Below, in pieces: positions 8,669 to 17,838 of a stretch of DNA of 64,000 bases. Position numbers and translations under genes: made by a program. The stretch's first letter is position 1; each line of letters opens with the position of its first letter. The stretch is from Shimia sediminis (GTDB lineage: Bacteria > Pseudomonadota > Alphaproteobacteria > Rhodobacterales > Rhodobacteraceae): NCBI RefSeq assembly GCF_003990645.1, contig NZ_RYZK01000004.1, positions 62,001 to 126,000 of the forward strand, in the 5' to 3' direction. The notes under the pieces are model-generated. The model was not told the DNA's origin, did no database searches, and worked only from the letters and a program-made list of their open reading frames with translations.

Positions 8669-9961
8669 ATGTCCGACGGACCCAACTACGGCTTCGACAC
8701 ACTGCAAATCCACGCTGGCGCACGACCCGACCCAGCGACCGGCGCACGCCAGACCCCGATCTATCAAACCACGGCCTATGTGTTCCGAGACGCGGAACAC
8801 GCGGCCGCGTTGTTCAATCTGCAGGAAGTGGGCTACATCTATTCCCGCCTGACCAACCCGACCGTGGCTGTTCTGCAAGAGCGCGTCGCAACGCTCGAGG
8901 GTGGTGTTGGCGCGGTGTGTTGCTCATCGGGTCACGCGGCGCAGATCATGGCGCTGTTCCCCTTGATGGGTCCCGGCACCAACGTGGTTGCCTCAACCCG
9001 TCTGTACGGCGGCACGGTCACACAGCTCAGCCAGACCATCAAGCGTTTTGGATGGTCGGCGAAGTTTGTCGATTTTGACGATGAAGCCGCGGTCGCCGCC
9101 GCCATCGATGATGACACCCGTGCCGTTTTCTGTGAATCGGTCGCCAACCCTGGTGGCTACATAACGGACATCCCTGCCATCGCCGCGATTGCCGACAAGG
9201 CTGGCGTGCCGTTGATCGTCGACAACACCTCGGCCACGCCTTACCTGTGCAAGCCGATTGAACTGGGCGCTACGCTGGTCGTGCATTCGACCACCAAGTA
9301 CCTGACCGGCAACGGCACGGTCACGGGTGGTTGCGTCGTGGACTCGGGCAAGTTCGACTGGTCCGCGAGCGACAAGTTCCCGTCGCTCAGCGCACCAGAG
9401 CCAGCCTATCACGGGTTGAAGTTCGCTGAGACCTTTGGCCCGCTGGCCTTTACTTTTCACGGCATCGCCATCGGTCTGCGCGACCTCGGCATGACCATGA
9501 ACCCACAGGCTGCGCACTATACGCTGATGGGCATCGAAACCCTGAGCTTGCGCATGGAGCGTCACGTGGAAAATGCCATGACCGTGGCAAGCTGGCTTGA
9601 GGGCCATGACCATGTCGAGGCGGTGACCTATGCCGGGCTGCCTTCGTCGCCTTACAACAGCCGCGTTGCAACGGTTTGCCCGAAAGGTGCAGGCTCGTTG
9701 TTCACGGTCGCTTTGAAGGGCGGCTATGACGCTTGTGTCAAATTCGTGGACTCGTTGGAAATCTTCAGCCATGTCGCCAACCTTGGCGACACACGTTCGC
9801 TGGTGATCCATTCGGCCTCGACCACCCACCGTCAGCTTACGCCAGAGCAACAGGACGCGGCCGGCGCGAGTGCCAACGTGGTGCGCATCTCGATCGGCAT
9901 CGAGAACGCAGAGGACCTGATGGGCGATCTGGATCAGGCGTTGAACAAAGCGCACAGCTGA
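8669..9961 (+). CDS. metY: O-acetylhomoserine sulfhydrylase (PLP-dependent)
   Basis: Cys/Met-metabolism PLP enzyme of 430 aa that makes homocysteine from O-acetyl-L-homoserine and sulfide in the cytoplasm. Seen are the opening GFDTLQIHAG, YSRLTNPT, the cofactor-contacting SSGHAAQ, and HSTTKYLTGNG with the Schiff-base lysine. The length and the GFDT start match MetY rather than the shorter MetB/MetC. The ATG at 8669 has a GGGAGGAA ribosome site. The gene is followed directly by a strong terminator, so it is transcribed alone. Confidence 0.93.
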   Translation: MSDGPNYGFDTLQIHAGARPDPATGARQTPIYQTTAYVFRDAEHAAALFNLQEVGYIYSRLTNPTVAVLQERVATLEGGVGAVCCSSGHAAQIMALFPLMGPGTNVVASTRLYGGTVTQLSQTIKRFGWSAKFVDFDDEAAVAAAIDDDTRAVFCESVANPGGYITDIPAIAAIADKAGVPLIVDNTSATPYLCKPIELGATLVVHSTTKYLTGNGTVTGGCVVDSGKFDWSASDKFPSLSAPEPAYHGLKFAETFGPLAFTFHGIAIGLRDLGMTMNPQAAHYTLMGIETLSLRMERHVENAMTVASWLEGHDHVEAVTYAGLPSSPYNSRVATVCPKGAGSLFTVALKGGYDACVKFVDSLEIFSHVANLGDTRSLVIHSASTTHRQLTPEQQDAAGASANVVRISIGIENAEDLMGDLDQALNKAHS

Positions 9962-9987
9962 GTTTCAGCACCCACAAGCCATATGAT

Positions 9988-10024
9988 GAAAGCCGCGCCT
10001 TAAAGCGCGGCTTTTTATTTTTTT
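9988..10024 (+). terminator. Intrinsic terminator of metY
   Basis: AAAGCCGCGC and GCGCGGCTTT form a perfect GC-rich stem with a short loop, followed by TTTTTATTTTTTT. It lies 27 bp after the metY stop. Confidence 0.92.
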
Positions 10025-10065
10025 CAGCAGGTTATCGCCAATTCTTCAATCAGCTGCATAGGTGA

Positions 10066-10755
10066 TCACTGAGATCCCGCAATCGCATAGATCATCGTGA
10101 CCGTCGCACTGAACGCCAGCTCGCCCTCAGCCACCGGCATCGCCATATCAGCGGCCAGAGACTCCCGCATCATGGGCATGGGACGCGGCATACTGGGGCC
10201 CGCCTCTTGAATTGCCAACAGCGGCCCCAGGGTCACCCCAGCCGCATCCGCATAAAGCCGGGCACGATCTGCGCCATCGGCGACGGCACGGCGGCGCGCC
10301 TCTTGCAAGACGGGCTTTGGGTCTTGAAGGGTGAACTGCAACCCCTGGAACCGATTTGCCCCTTCCGCAGTGACATGACCAAGAATCTCGCCGAGAACCG
10401 CAAGGTCCCTGATCCGCACCGTTACCTGATTGCTGGCCTCATATCCGGTCACGCGCGGTGGCTGGCCAGACGTCCGGTGATCCCAGACCTGCGTAAGTGA
10501 AAGTCCACTGGTTTGCATGTCGCGCGGTGCGACACCGATGTCACGCAGCGCCGACAGGATCGCGCCCGAGGTCACGGCGACCTCGGCCACAGCGTCACGC
10601 GCAGTGTCTTTCTGGTGGCTGACACCCAAGGTGATCACCGCCATGTCCGGTACGGCGTCAACCGTGCCATGACCCATGACCGTGATCTGGCCCTGTTCAG
10701 CCGAAACCGGGCCAACAACGGCCCATAACGCCATAATAATCCAAACGAATCTCAT
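10066..10755 (-). CDS. SIMPL domain (DUF541) periplasmic protein
   Basis: Protein of 229 aa with a cleavable signal peptide (MRFVWIIMALWAVVGPVSA). The mature part opens with QITVMGHGTVDAVPDMA, the typical start of SIMPL proteins, and carries the RRRAVADGADRARLYADAAG stretch of that family. Bacterial members are periplasmic, related to E. coli YggE, and linked to stress; their exact role is uncertain. The ATG at 10755 is preferred over the TTG at 10770 because it has AAGGGG upstream and begins the signal peptide. Confidence 0.88.
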   Translation of the reverse strand: MRFVWIIMALWAVVGPVSAEQGQITVMGHGTVDAVPDMAVITLGVSHQKDTARDAVAEVAVTSGAILSALRDIGVAPRDMQTSGLSLTQVWDHRTSGQPPRVTGYEASNQVTVRIRDLAVLGEILGHVTAEGANRFQGLQFTLQDPKPVLQEARRRAVADGADRARLYADAAGVTLGPLLAIQEAGPSMPRPMPMMRESLAADMAMPVAEGELAFSATVTMIYAIAGSQ

Positions 10756-10921
10756 CTCCGCCCCTTTCAAGACTCACCTCAATGCGCTGACTTTAGCACC
10801 GGGGCGCGAAAGATCGTCACCGGGGTTGGTCTTTTTCTTCCTTTCGGCGGGAAGCTGCTATAAAATCGCCAGATTGAGAGAAGAGTACGTATTCCAGTAA
10901 CCCGAGTGTTAGAGCCACCGC

Positions 10922-13300
10922 ATGAAGCCGAATTTCGCCCTGTCCCTGTCGTTCGAGGGAATTAGCCTGCTCTGCCGTGTAAAAGACGGCTGGCATCGGC
11001 TGGGTGATGCGTCGCTGGCGTCAGAAGACCTCGGGGCCGAGCTGGATGCGTTGCGCGCAATGGCCGAGGAAATCGACGGTCCGGATTTTCGCTGTAAGCT
11101 GATCCTGCCCAACGATCAGGTCAAGTACCTCTTGGTGGACACGGGCCGGGGCTCGCGCGCCAAGCGCGAAGCTGCCGCCATTGCAGCCTTGGAAGAGGCA
11201 ACCCCCTACAGCGGCAGCGAGCTTGCCTTTGATCTTGTGGCCGCCGGACGCAATACCCATGTGGCCGCTGTCGCGCGGGAAACTCTGGCAGAGGCCGAAG
11301 CTTTTGCGGTCGAGAACCAGTTCAACCCGGTCAGTTTCGTGGCAATACCCCCTGACGGGGGCTATCCGAATGAGCCGACATTTGACCTGACCCAAGCGGC
11401 AACGGACCTCTTGAACGGAGAGCCTCTGGATGCGGATGATACGGTGATCCTGATCACCGGGTCGGGTCCTTTGCCCAAAGTGGCTCCATCGGACCCAACG
11501 CCTGAACCTGTTGCAAAAGATCCCCCCTTGGATCCGGCTCCGGACTCTCCGCTGGAAGAAGCTGCCGCGAATGACACAGGCCGCAGCACTCCGCCTGAGC
11601 AAGAAGCGCCACCCGAGGTGGTTTCTGCCTTTTCCAGCATTCGCGCGCGCCGCACGGAAGACGACCCATCCGCAAAAAGTGCCCCTGCCCTCGGGGCGGC
11701 GGAACGCAGTGTCGCCGGAACCAACGCACCCAGCGTGCCGCCCGTAGGTGACAAAAGCCCACATTCCGAAGCCCCCCTGCGCTTTGACCCCAAAAGCGTG
11801 ATCGCCGGATTAAAGGCGTCACCACCGGATTTCCAACCTCTCGACGAAGAGCAAGAGGCCCCGCCTGCCGCATCTTCGTTCTTTAGCCGCCGCAACGTCG
11901 AGGCACCGCCTGCAGGTGCTGTGCCAACGGAAGAGACGATTGACGCGGTGCCTCTTGAGCCACAAACCACGGCAGCCAAGCGTCCCGCCGCCAGCGAGCG
12001 GCACAATATGACGCTGTTTGGTGAGCGTGAGGGCAAGGTCGGCGGCAAACCGCGTCATCTGGGATTGATCCTGACCGTGGTGCTTCTGGTGTTTCTGGCG
12101 GGCGTTGCCATCTGGGCATCCCTGTTCCTGGAAGACGGCGTGGCCGGATTGTTCCGCCGTGACCCGGTTCCGCAGATCGCTGAGATGGAAGCGGAAAGCA
12201 AGCCGGTTGAAGTTGTACCTGACCCGGCCGATATGGTTGAGACCGACGCCCTGGCACCGATCAGCGCGGACTCGATCACGGATACCGCCGAGATTGAAGC
12301 CATGGAAGGTGAGGGCACGGACCTTGTAGAGTCCGGCTTGGTTGAGGCAGACACTGACGTGATCCATCCAACCGCCCCGACCACGCACGAAGCCGAGGCA
12401 CGGTATGCCGTGACCGGTATCTGGGAACGCGCGCCCGAGCAACCAGCCACCCCGGGCGTGGGCAGCACCGACACCTTTTATCTGACTTCGATTGATCGCA
12501 ATCTGCCCGGCCGAGATGCGGTGGCCCTGCCGTCCACCGAGGCCATGGCGCAGGATTGGCCCATCGGGGCACAGGGCACCCCCCTGCCCTTTGACACCAA
12601 ATTTGACCTGAACGCGCAAGGGCTGGTGCGCGCCACCCCCCAAGGGGCGCTGAACCCCGGAGGTGTCATGGTCTATCTTGGCAGACCATCTACCCTGCCC
12701 CAGTCCTTCCCGGAGCGCACTCCGGCCACCGGCGAAGGGGTCAGCGCAGAACAGGTGGTCCGCCTGAGCAAAATCCGTCCCAAGGCACGGCCCGACGACC
12801 TGATCGAACAGATTGAACGCGCCTCATATGGTGGTCGCACGCTGACCGAACTGGCCAAAGTGCGCCCGCGTCTGCGCCCGGAGTCAGCCAAAGCCGAAGA
12901 AGAACAGGACACAACCCCAACAGAGGCCGCTGTAACCGCTTCGGTGCGACCGCGGGTGCGGCCTTCGAACATGGCCCAGCTTGTCGCCCGTGCGACACCG
13001 TCCGATCCAGTGGTGGCAACGCCGGTGGCAGCGACAGTGACACCCTCGATCCCGTCGAGTGCTTCGGTAGCGCGCCAGGCGACGATTCAGAACGCGATCA
13101 ACCTCAACAAAATCAATCTGATCGGCGTCTATGGCACAACCACTAGCCGCCGCGCTCTGGTCCGACTGGCCAATGGCCGCTACCGCAAAGTGCAGGTGGG
13201 CGACAGGATTGACGGTGGCAACGTCGCAGCAATCTCGGATACAGAACTGCGCTATGTCAAATCTGGCAAGAATGTCATCCTGAAGCTGCCCAAGGGCTAA
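10922..13300 (+). CDS. Large bitopic membrane protein with GspL-like N-terminus and GspC/PilP-like C-terminus
   Basis: Protein of 792 aa. Residues 1-165 are globular and cytoplasmic, starting KPNFALSLSFEGI and containing LILPNDQVKYLLV, which resembles the actin-like N-domain of GspL/PilM. Residues 166-375 are Pro/Ala/Glu-rich and disordered. One transmembrane helix lies near 380-402. The following part carries three RPxxRP motifs (RPKARP, RPRLRP, RPRVRP). The last 70 residues (INLIGVYGT, RALVRLANGRY, VQVGDRIDGG, LKLPKG) look like the homology-region domain of GspC/PilP. It would place a cytoplasmic sensor and a periplasmic adaptor in one chain. No secretion or pilus gene lies nearby. Function unknown; domain likeness is my reading of short motifs. 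Confidence 0.7.
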   Translation: MKPNFALSLSFEGISLLCRVKDGWHRLGDASLASEDLGAELDALRAMAEEIDGPDFRCKLILPNDQVKYLLVDTGRGSRAKREAAAIAALEEATPYSGSELAFDLVAAGRNTHVAAVARETLAEAEAFAVENQFNPVSFVAIPPDGGYPNEPTFDLTQAATDLLNGEPLDADDTVILITGSGPLPKVAPSDPTPEPVAKDPPLDPAPDSPLEEAAANDTGRSTPPEQEAPPEVVSAFSSIRARRTEDDPSAKSAPALGAAERSVAGTNAPSVPPVGDKSPHSEAPLRFDPKSVIAGLKASPPDFQPLDEEQEAPPAASSFFSRRNVEAPPAGAVPTEETIDAVPLEPQTTAAKRPAASERHNMTLFGEREGKVGGKPRHLGLILTVVLLVFLAGVAIWASLFLEDGVAGLFRRDPVPQIAEMEAESKPVEVVPDPADMVETDALAPISADSITDTAEIEAMEGEGTDLVESGLVEADTDVIHPTAPTTHEAEARYAVTGIWERAPEQPATPGVGSTDTFYLTSIDRNLPGRDAVALPSTEAMAQDWPIGAQGTPLPFDTKFDLNAQGLVRATPQGALNPGGVMVYLGRPSTLPQSFPERTPATGEGVSAEQVVRLSKIRPKARPDDLIEQIERASYGGRTLTELAKVRPRLRPESAKAEEEQDTTPTEAAVTASVRPRVRPSNMAQLVARATPSDPVVATPVAATVTPSIPSSASVARQATIQNAINLNKINLIGVYGTTTSRRALVRLANGRYRKVQVGDRIDGGNVAAISDTELRYVKSGKNVILKLPKG

Positions 13301-13309
13301 CCAAACCAA

Positions 13310-14215
13310 ATGGCACCACGTGCCTGGACACTCCCTCAATTGACCAATTCACCCAAGAAGAACCCGCTCGACGACGAGCTGTTGGACCGGCTCCGCCTGA
13401 GCACGGATGCGCGCCTGCGGCTCAAGCTGGTGCGTGGCCTGATACACAGCGGTGATGCCATCAGCCGATTGATCGCGGGCCAGCCTTTCTTTGGTCTGCG
13501 CGAGGCCGAAGCCTTGCGCAGTGCGCTTGGCGATCTTACCGACGCACCCTTTGTGCGGGCTGTGTTGAACCTGAATGGCGGCACCCGCATCACGGCCCAT
13601 GGGATCGAAAACATTCCTGAAACCGGACCAGTCCTGATTGCCTCGAACCACCCGACGGGTCCCTTGGATTTTTTCGCCCATGCCGGTCCGCTTCTGGAGC
13701 GTCGTCCTGATTTCAAGGTCGTCGCCAATGCCGATATGGCCCGTTTTCTCGGCCCCGAAATCATTGTTCCGGTCAGAATTGACAAACGCACACACTTGAA
13801 CGCCCGGAACCCGACCAGTTCTGGTATGCACGACCATCTGAACGCAGGCGGCGCGCTCTTGATCTTTGGTTCAGGTCGCGTGCCGGTGATGCAGGATGGC
13901 AAGCTGGTGGAACGCTCATGGCGCCCCGGTGCGACGCGCGTGTCACGGGATTGCGGCCTGCCCATCGTACCCGCCGGAATCGACGCTCAGAATTCGAGGT
14001 ATTATTATGGTCTGCGAAACCTCGTGCGACGGCTGAGCAAAAACGAAGACCTCGCGCTCAACATCGCTTCCTTGCGCTTTTTTGCCGAACTTGATGCCCA
14101 ATTTGGTGGCCACTACCAGGTGCATTACGGTGCCCCCATGCCATCCGGAACAGAGCCGGAAGAACTCAAGGCTGCGGCAGAGGCGCTGGTGCCGCACCTC
14201 TACGCGGACGTCTGA
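13310..14215 (+). CDS. PlsC-like lysophospholipid / glycerol acyltransferase family protein
   Basis: Protein of 301 aa with NHPTGPLDF at about residue 113, a variant of the NHx4D acyltransferase motif, and IFGSGRVPVM in place of the FPEGTRS substrate loop. VPAGIDAQNSRYYY further on is also typical of the OlsA / hemolysin-type acyltransferase branch. It probably transfers an acyl group to a lysolipid at the inner membrane. It starts 9 bp after the 792-aa gene and is likely cotranscribed. A short GAGGGG/CCCCTC hairpin at 14250-14266 lies between it and the convergent sulfatase. Confidence 0.85.
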   Translation: MAPRAWTLPQLTNSPKKNPLDDELLDRLRLSTDARLRLKLVRGLIHSGDAISRLIAGQPFFGLREAEALRSALGDLTDAPFVRAVLNLNGGTRITAHGIENIPETGPVLIASNHPTGPLDFFAHAGPLLERRPDFKVVANADMARFLGPEIIVPVRIDKRTHLNARNPTSSGMHDHLNAGGALLIFGSGRVPVMQDGKLVERSWRPGATRVSRDCGLPIVPAGIDAQNSRYYYGLRNLVRRLSKNEDLALNIASLRFFAELDAQFGGHYQVHYGAPMPSGTEPEELKAAAEALVPHLYADV

Positions 14216-14269
14216 TCCACTCACGCCTCAAAAGGTGCCTGCCGATCCAGAGGGGCAAGCCCCCTCAAT

Positions 14270-15874
14270 CTACCCATCAATGCTGGGCATTCCCCATGCC
14301 GCAAGCAGCTTTGGCACCTGTAGATCCCAGTCCACAACCCCGCATGCCTCGGCCCAATTGGCGTATTGGCGCTGCAAGTCAGCTTCAATACGCCCGCCCC
14401 TGCCGGCAAGGTCGTTTAACTCTGTTCGGTCTGCTTCCATGTCGTAAAGCTCCCAATCCCGACCATGCAGGCGCACCAGCTTGAACGGCCCGGCGCGAAC
14501 GGCGCCATTGCCCTCATGCTCAAAGAAAATCGGCGCCTCGCGTTGCCAGTCTGATCCGCGCAAGAGGCTGAGAAAGCTTTCCCCCTGACAGGGCTGAATG
14601 GCGTGCCCGTCGACTTCGGAGGCATAGTCCACACCCGCAACTTCAAGGATCGTCGGCAGGATGTCGACCACATGACAGGGAGCATGGGCTGTGCCACCAG
14701 GCGCAAATCCTTTGGGCCAGTGGGCCACAAGCGGTGTCGAAATACCGCCCTCGTGGACATAGTGTTTGAACAGCCGGAAGGGTGCGTTTGAAACATTGGC
14801 CCATGGGCGATCGTAGCTTTGGAATGTGCCCGCATCCCCCGGCATGACATCAGGCCGGTTGCCAAGGATCACCTTTTGGCCGTCATGCGTGCGATCTGGA
14901 TAGAACCGCGCCCAACCATCCTCGGCCATGAACTCGGCGCAGCCTCCATTGTCGCTGAGGAACAGGATCAGCGTGTTGTCGAACTGCCCGAGCCGCTTCA
15001 GTTCCGCGACCAGACGTCCGATCGACTGGTCCATACGGTCCACCATGGCCGCATAAGTGGACATCTTACGTGCTTCCCAATCCGGGTTATCCTCGACTTC
15101 CCAGGGGCGCACATCCGGATCGCGGGGCGAGATGTCCCAATTGGCCTGAAACAACCCGTTTGCGTTCATGGTCTCATGACGCGCGGTACGTATTGCATCC
15201 CACCCCTTGTCATAGACGCCCTCATAGCGCGCGATGTCTTCCGGAGGTGCGTGCAACGGCCAATGTGGCGCAGTATGCGCGAGATACAGAAAGAACGGGG
15301 CCTCGTCCGCGACACTGCCCTCGATCATCGAGATGGCCTTGTCCGTGATCGCGTCTGTGAAATAGAAATCATCCGGGATCACATCGACCCGACAGTCATC
15401 TTCCAAGAGGTGATGCGGCGAAAAGAAATTCGCAGCCCCATCCATAAGTCCGTAAAAGTGGTCAAACCCGCGTTGATTTGGCGTCGGGTGCTTTTCGGTT
15501 CCAACCTGCCAGGTTGCCACATCACGCGATTCAAACTCTCCGGCGACATGCCACTTGCCACTCATGAGTGTGCGGTATCCTGCAGCTTTCAAATGCTCGG
15601 CAATCGTGGCGCTGTCCTTGCGCAGAAAGCCCTGATAGGCGGGCGTCCCAAGATCTGCACCCATGTGGCCAATCCCTGCATTGTGCGGATAAAGCCCAGT
15701 CAAGAGAGACGCGCGTGTCGGGCAACAACGGGCGCAATTGTACATGGAAGTTACAAGCCGCCCGCCAGCAGCAAGCGAGTCAATGTGGGGCGTTCGGATC
15801 TCAGAGCCAGTACAGCCAAGATCCGCAAAGCCCATGTCGTCGGCCAGGATCAGAACAATGTTTGGTCTGGGCAT
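14270..15874 (-). CDS. Arylsulfatase (type I, formylglycine-dependent)
   Basis: Sulfatase of 534 aa. The opening RPNIVLILADDMG supplies the first metal-binding aspartates (D12, D13). CCPTRASLLTG at residue 50 is the C-x-P-x-R signature whose first cysteine (C50) is converted to formylglycine. The IHGH-like metal and substrate histidines are present further on (HTAPHWPLHAPPED) and LSDNGG gives the remaining metal ligands. No signal peptide is visible, so it is predicted cytoplasmic. No formylglycine-generating enzyme lies in the window. The sulfated substrate is unknown. Confidence 0.92.
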   Translation of the reverse strand: MPRPNIVLILADDMGFADLGCTGSEIRTPHIDSLAAGGRLVTSMYNCARCCPTRASLLTGLYPHNAGIGHMGADLGTPAYQGFLRKDSATIAEHLKAAGYRTLMSGKWHVAGEFESRDVATWQVGTEKHPTPNQRGFDHFYGLMDGAANFFSPHHLLEDDCRVDVIPDDFYFTDAITDKAISMIEGSVADEAPFFLYLAHTAPHWPLHAPPEDIARYEGVYDKGWDAIRTARHETMNANGLFQANWDISPRDPDVRPWEVEDNPDWEARKMSTYAAMVDRMDQSIGRLVAELKRLGQFDNTLILFLSDNGGCAEFMAEDGWARFYPDRTHDGQKVILGNRPDVMPGDAGTFQSYDRPWANVSNAPFRLFKHYVHEGGISTPLVAHWPKGFAPGGTAHAPCHVVDILPTILEVAGVDYASEVDGHAIQPCQGESFLSLLRGSDWQREAPIFFEHEGNGAVRAGPFKLVRLHGRDWELYDMEADRTELNDLAGRGGRIEADLQRQYANWAEACGVVDWDLQVPKLLAAWGMPSIDG

Positions 15875-16028
15875 AAGAGGCGCTCCTCAAATCACCGATA
15901 GTCTTCCGGGTCAGGCAAACAAAATCAATCGGTTCCCCTATGCTGGTTTCAAAGCACACCCTAAAGATTTGGTCTCTGTGACCCACCATTACCCCTCTTT
16001 GTATCGTCTCCATAGCCTGTAGGTTCAG

Positions 16029-16069
16029 CGAAAAAGCGCCGCCCGGGATACTCCCGAACGACGCTTCGC
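16029..16069 (-). terminator. Intrinsic terminator of hppD
   Basis: Read on the minus strand, AAGCGTCGTTCGGGA and TCCCGGGCGGCGCTT pair over 15 bp (three G-U wobbles), followed by TTTTT. The wobbles are only favourable on the minus strand, so it serves hppD, whose stop lies 37 bp upstream. Confidence 0.85.
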
Positions 16070-16105
16070 TCCCCGCGGTTGGACCCCGCGTCTGTTATCC
16101 GGCGC

Positions 16106-17203
16106 TTATTCCGCGGCCTGGATCTCTCCGGATTCGATCTGTTCCCGTTCGATCGACTCAAACAATGCTTTGAAGTTTCCCTCGCCAAACCCGTCATCAC
16201 CCTTGCGCTGGATGAATTCAAAAAAGATTGGACCGATCACGGTCTTCGAGAAAATCTGCAAAAGGATTTTGGTTTCGCCACCATCCACCACGCCTTCGCC
16301 ATCAATCAGGATACCGTGTTTCATCAAGCGGTCCTTGGGCTCGTCATGACCGGCCACACGCGTGTAGCTTTGATCATAGTAGGCCTCATTCGGGCCCGGC
16401 ATGAACATGAGACCTTTGTTGGCGATCCGGTCTGTTGAATCATAGATGTCATCGGTGCCAACTGCGATATGCTGAATACCCTCACCGTTGTATTTCTTGA
16501 GATAGCTGACGATCTGCCCGGTTTCTCCACGATCTTCGTTGATCGGAATGCGAATTTTACCACAGGGCGACGTCAATGCCCGGCTGAACAGGCCAGTGAA
16601 CTTGCCTTCGATGTCAAAGAACCGGATTTCATGAAAGTTGAAAAGGTCGCCGTAGAATTTGAACCATTTGTCCATGTTGCCTTTGAACACGTTGTGGGTC
16701 AGGTGGTCGAGATAGTAGAACCCGTCTCCTTCGGGTTTCGACGTGATCAACCAGTCAAATTCGGCGTTGTACGGCGAAGTGTCATAATACTGATCGGTAA
16801 AGTACAAAAGACTGCCACCAATACCTTTGATCGCAGGCCAATCCAGGGTTTTGTCCGCGCCAATGTAGGGTTCCGCGCCACGGGAAACAGCGTGTTCAAA
16901 GGCCTTTTGGGCGTCAACCACGCGCCACCCCATCGCGGGTGCACAGGGACCGTGCTCTTTGACAAAACGGGCGGCAAAACTGTTGGGATCGGTGTTCAGG
17001 ATATAGGTCACATCACCCTGCTGCCACAACTCCACCGCTTTGTGCTTGTGTGTCGCCACATGCGCAAACCCCATGCGCTGAAACAGATCACGAAGTTCCT
17101 GAGGTTCTGGATGGGCAAATTCGACAAACTCGAACCCGTCGGTGCCCGCAGGATTGTAGCCGGAAATCTCGGCGCGCGGGGCGTCATGCGGGAAAGGGCC
17201 CAT
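16106..17203 (-). CDS. hppD: 4-hydroxyphenylpyruvate dioxygenase
   Basis: Fe(II) dioxygenase of 365 aa that turns 4-hydroxyphenylpyruvate into homogentisate in tyrosine degradation. The C-terminal vicinal-oxygen-chelate domain shows the expected iron ligands: His in HLTHNVFKG, His in IQHIAVGTDD, and Glu in FFEFIQRKGDDGFGEGNF, a nearly invariant end of the family. Length is normal. No homogentisate dioxygenase is nearby; the FAH-family gene at 28093 is not clearly its partner. It diverges from an Lrp-type regulator, which probably controls it. Confidence 0.96.
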   Translation of the reverse strand: MGPFPHDAPRAEISGYNPAGTDGFEFVEFAHPEPQELRDLFQRMGFAHVATHKHKAVELWQQGDVTYILNTDPNSFAARFVKEHGPCAPAMGWRVVDAQKAFEHAVSRGAEPYIGADKTLDWPAIKGIGGSLLYFTDQYYDTSPYNAEFDWLITSKPEGDGFYYLDHLTHNVFKGNMDKWFKFYGDLFNFHEIRFFDIEGKFTGLFSRALTSPCGKIRIPINEDRGETGQIVSYLKKYNGEGIQHIAVGTDDIYDSTDRIANKGLMFMPGPNEAYYDQSYTRVAGHDEPKDRLMKHGILIDGEGVVDGGETKILLQIFSKTVIGPIFFEFIQRKGDDGFGEGNFKALFESIEREQIESGEIQAAE

Positions 17204-17264
17204 GGTGCATCTCCTCGTCTGGAAAACTGGTCTGTTCGCTTGCGTTCAGCATAAAGGCACCCAC

Positions 17265-17293
17265 ATGCATTATTTGCGCGAAGTGTCGTGCAT
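17265..17293. promoter_or_regulatory. Candidate Lrp-type operator between hppD and its regulator
   Basis: ATGCA and TGCAT half-sites flank an almost palindromic core TTTGCGCGAA, all nearly concentric, in the 149-bp divergent gap. Lrp/AsnC regulators bind such dyads; the assignment is inferred. Confidence 0.35.
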
Positions 17294-17352
17294 CTTTCAT
17301 GTTTTTTGCGTAGGCTGAGCATGAAACCCCTCATTGACGCGGGAAACACGCA

Positions 17353-17808
17353 ATGCTGGACGACATGGACAAACGCCTCCTGGAGGCGTTGCAAAAAAAC
17401 GCGCATCTGACCGCACAGGAGTTGGGTGAGATTCTAAACCTATCCCCTAGCCAGGCTGGACGACGACGACAGCGGCTGGAAAGCGACGGGTATATTCAGG
17501 GCTACGCAGCGCGACTGGATGCCGGCAAGCTGGGTTTGAGTGTACAGGCCTTTGTGCAGGTGACCTTGGGCGTGCACGGCCCGGAACACGGGCGCGGGTT
17601 CATCTCGATGGTTTCAACGCGATCCGAAGTTATCAGCGCCTGGACGCTGACAGGGGATGCGGATTACCTTTTGCGGGTCTATTGTGAAGACCTGAGCGCG
17701 CTTAACAGTTTGATTCACGAAGTTCTTTTGCCACATCCAGCCGTCAGCCGGGTGCAGAGCCAGATCGTCATGGATCAATTCAAACGCGACACACCTTTGC
17801 CAACCTAA
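17353..17808 (+). CDS. Lrp/AsnC family transcriptional regulator
   Basis: Regulator of 151 aa. The N-terminal winged helix begins LDDMDKRLLEALQKN and the recognition helix is LSPSQAGRRRQRLE, followed by the RAM ligand domain (residues about 65-140, VQAFVQVTLG through TGDADYLLRV). Such proteins sense amino acids or related acids. Divergence from hppD points to control by tyrosine or its keto acid (inference). The antiporter gene starts 30 bp downstream. Confidence 0.92.
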   Translation: MLDDMDKRLLEALQKNAHLTAQELGEILNLSPSQAGRRRQRLESDGYIQGYAARLDAGKLGLSVQAFVQVTLGVHGPEHGRGFISMVSTRSEVISAWTLTGDADYLLRVYCEDLSALNSLIHEVLLPHPAVSRVQSQIVMDQFKRDTPLPT

Positions 17809-17838
17809 AGGCACTGATCAAAGGAAAAGGGATAATTC

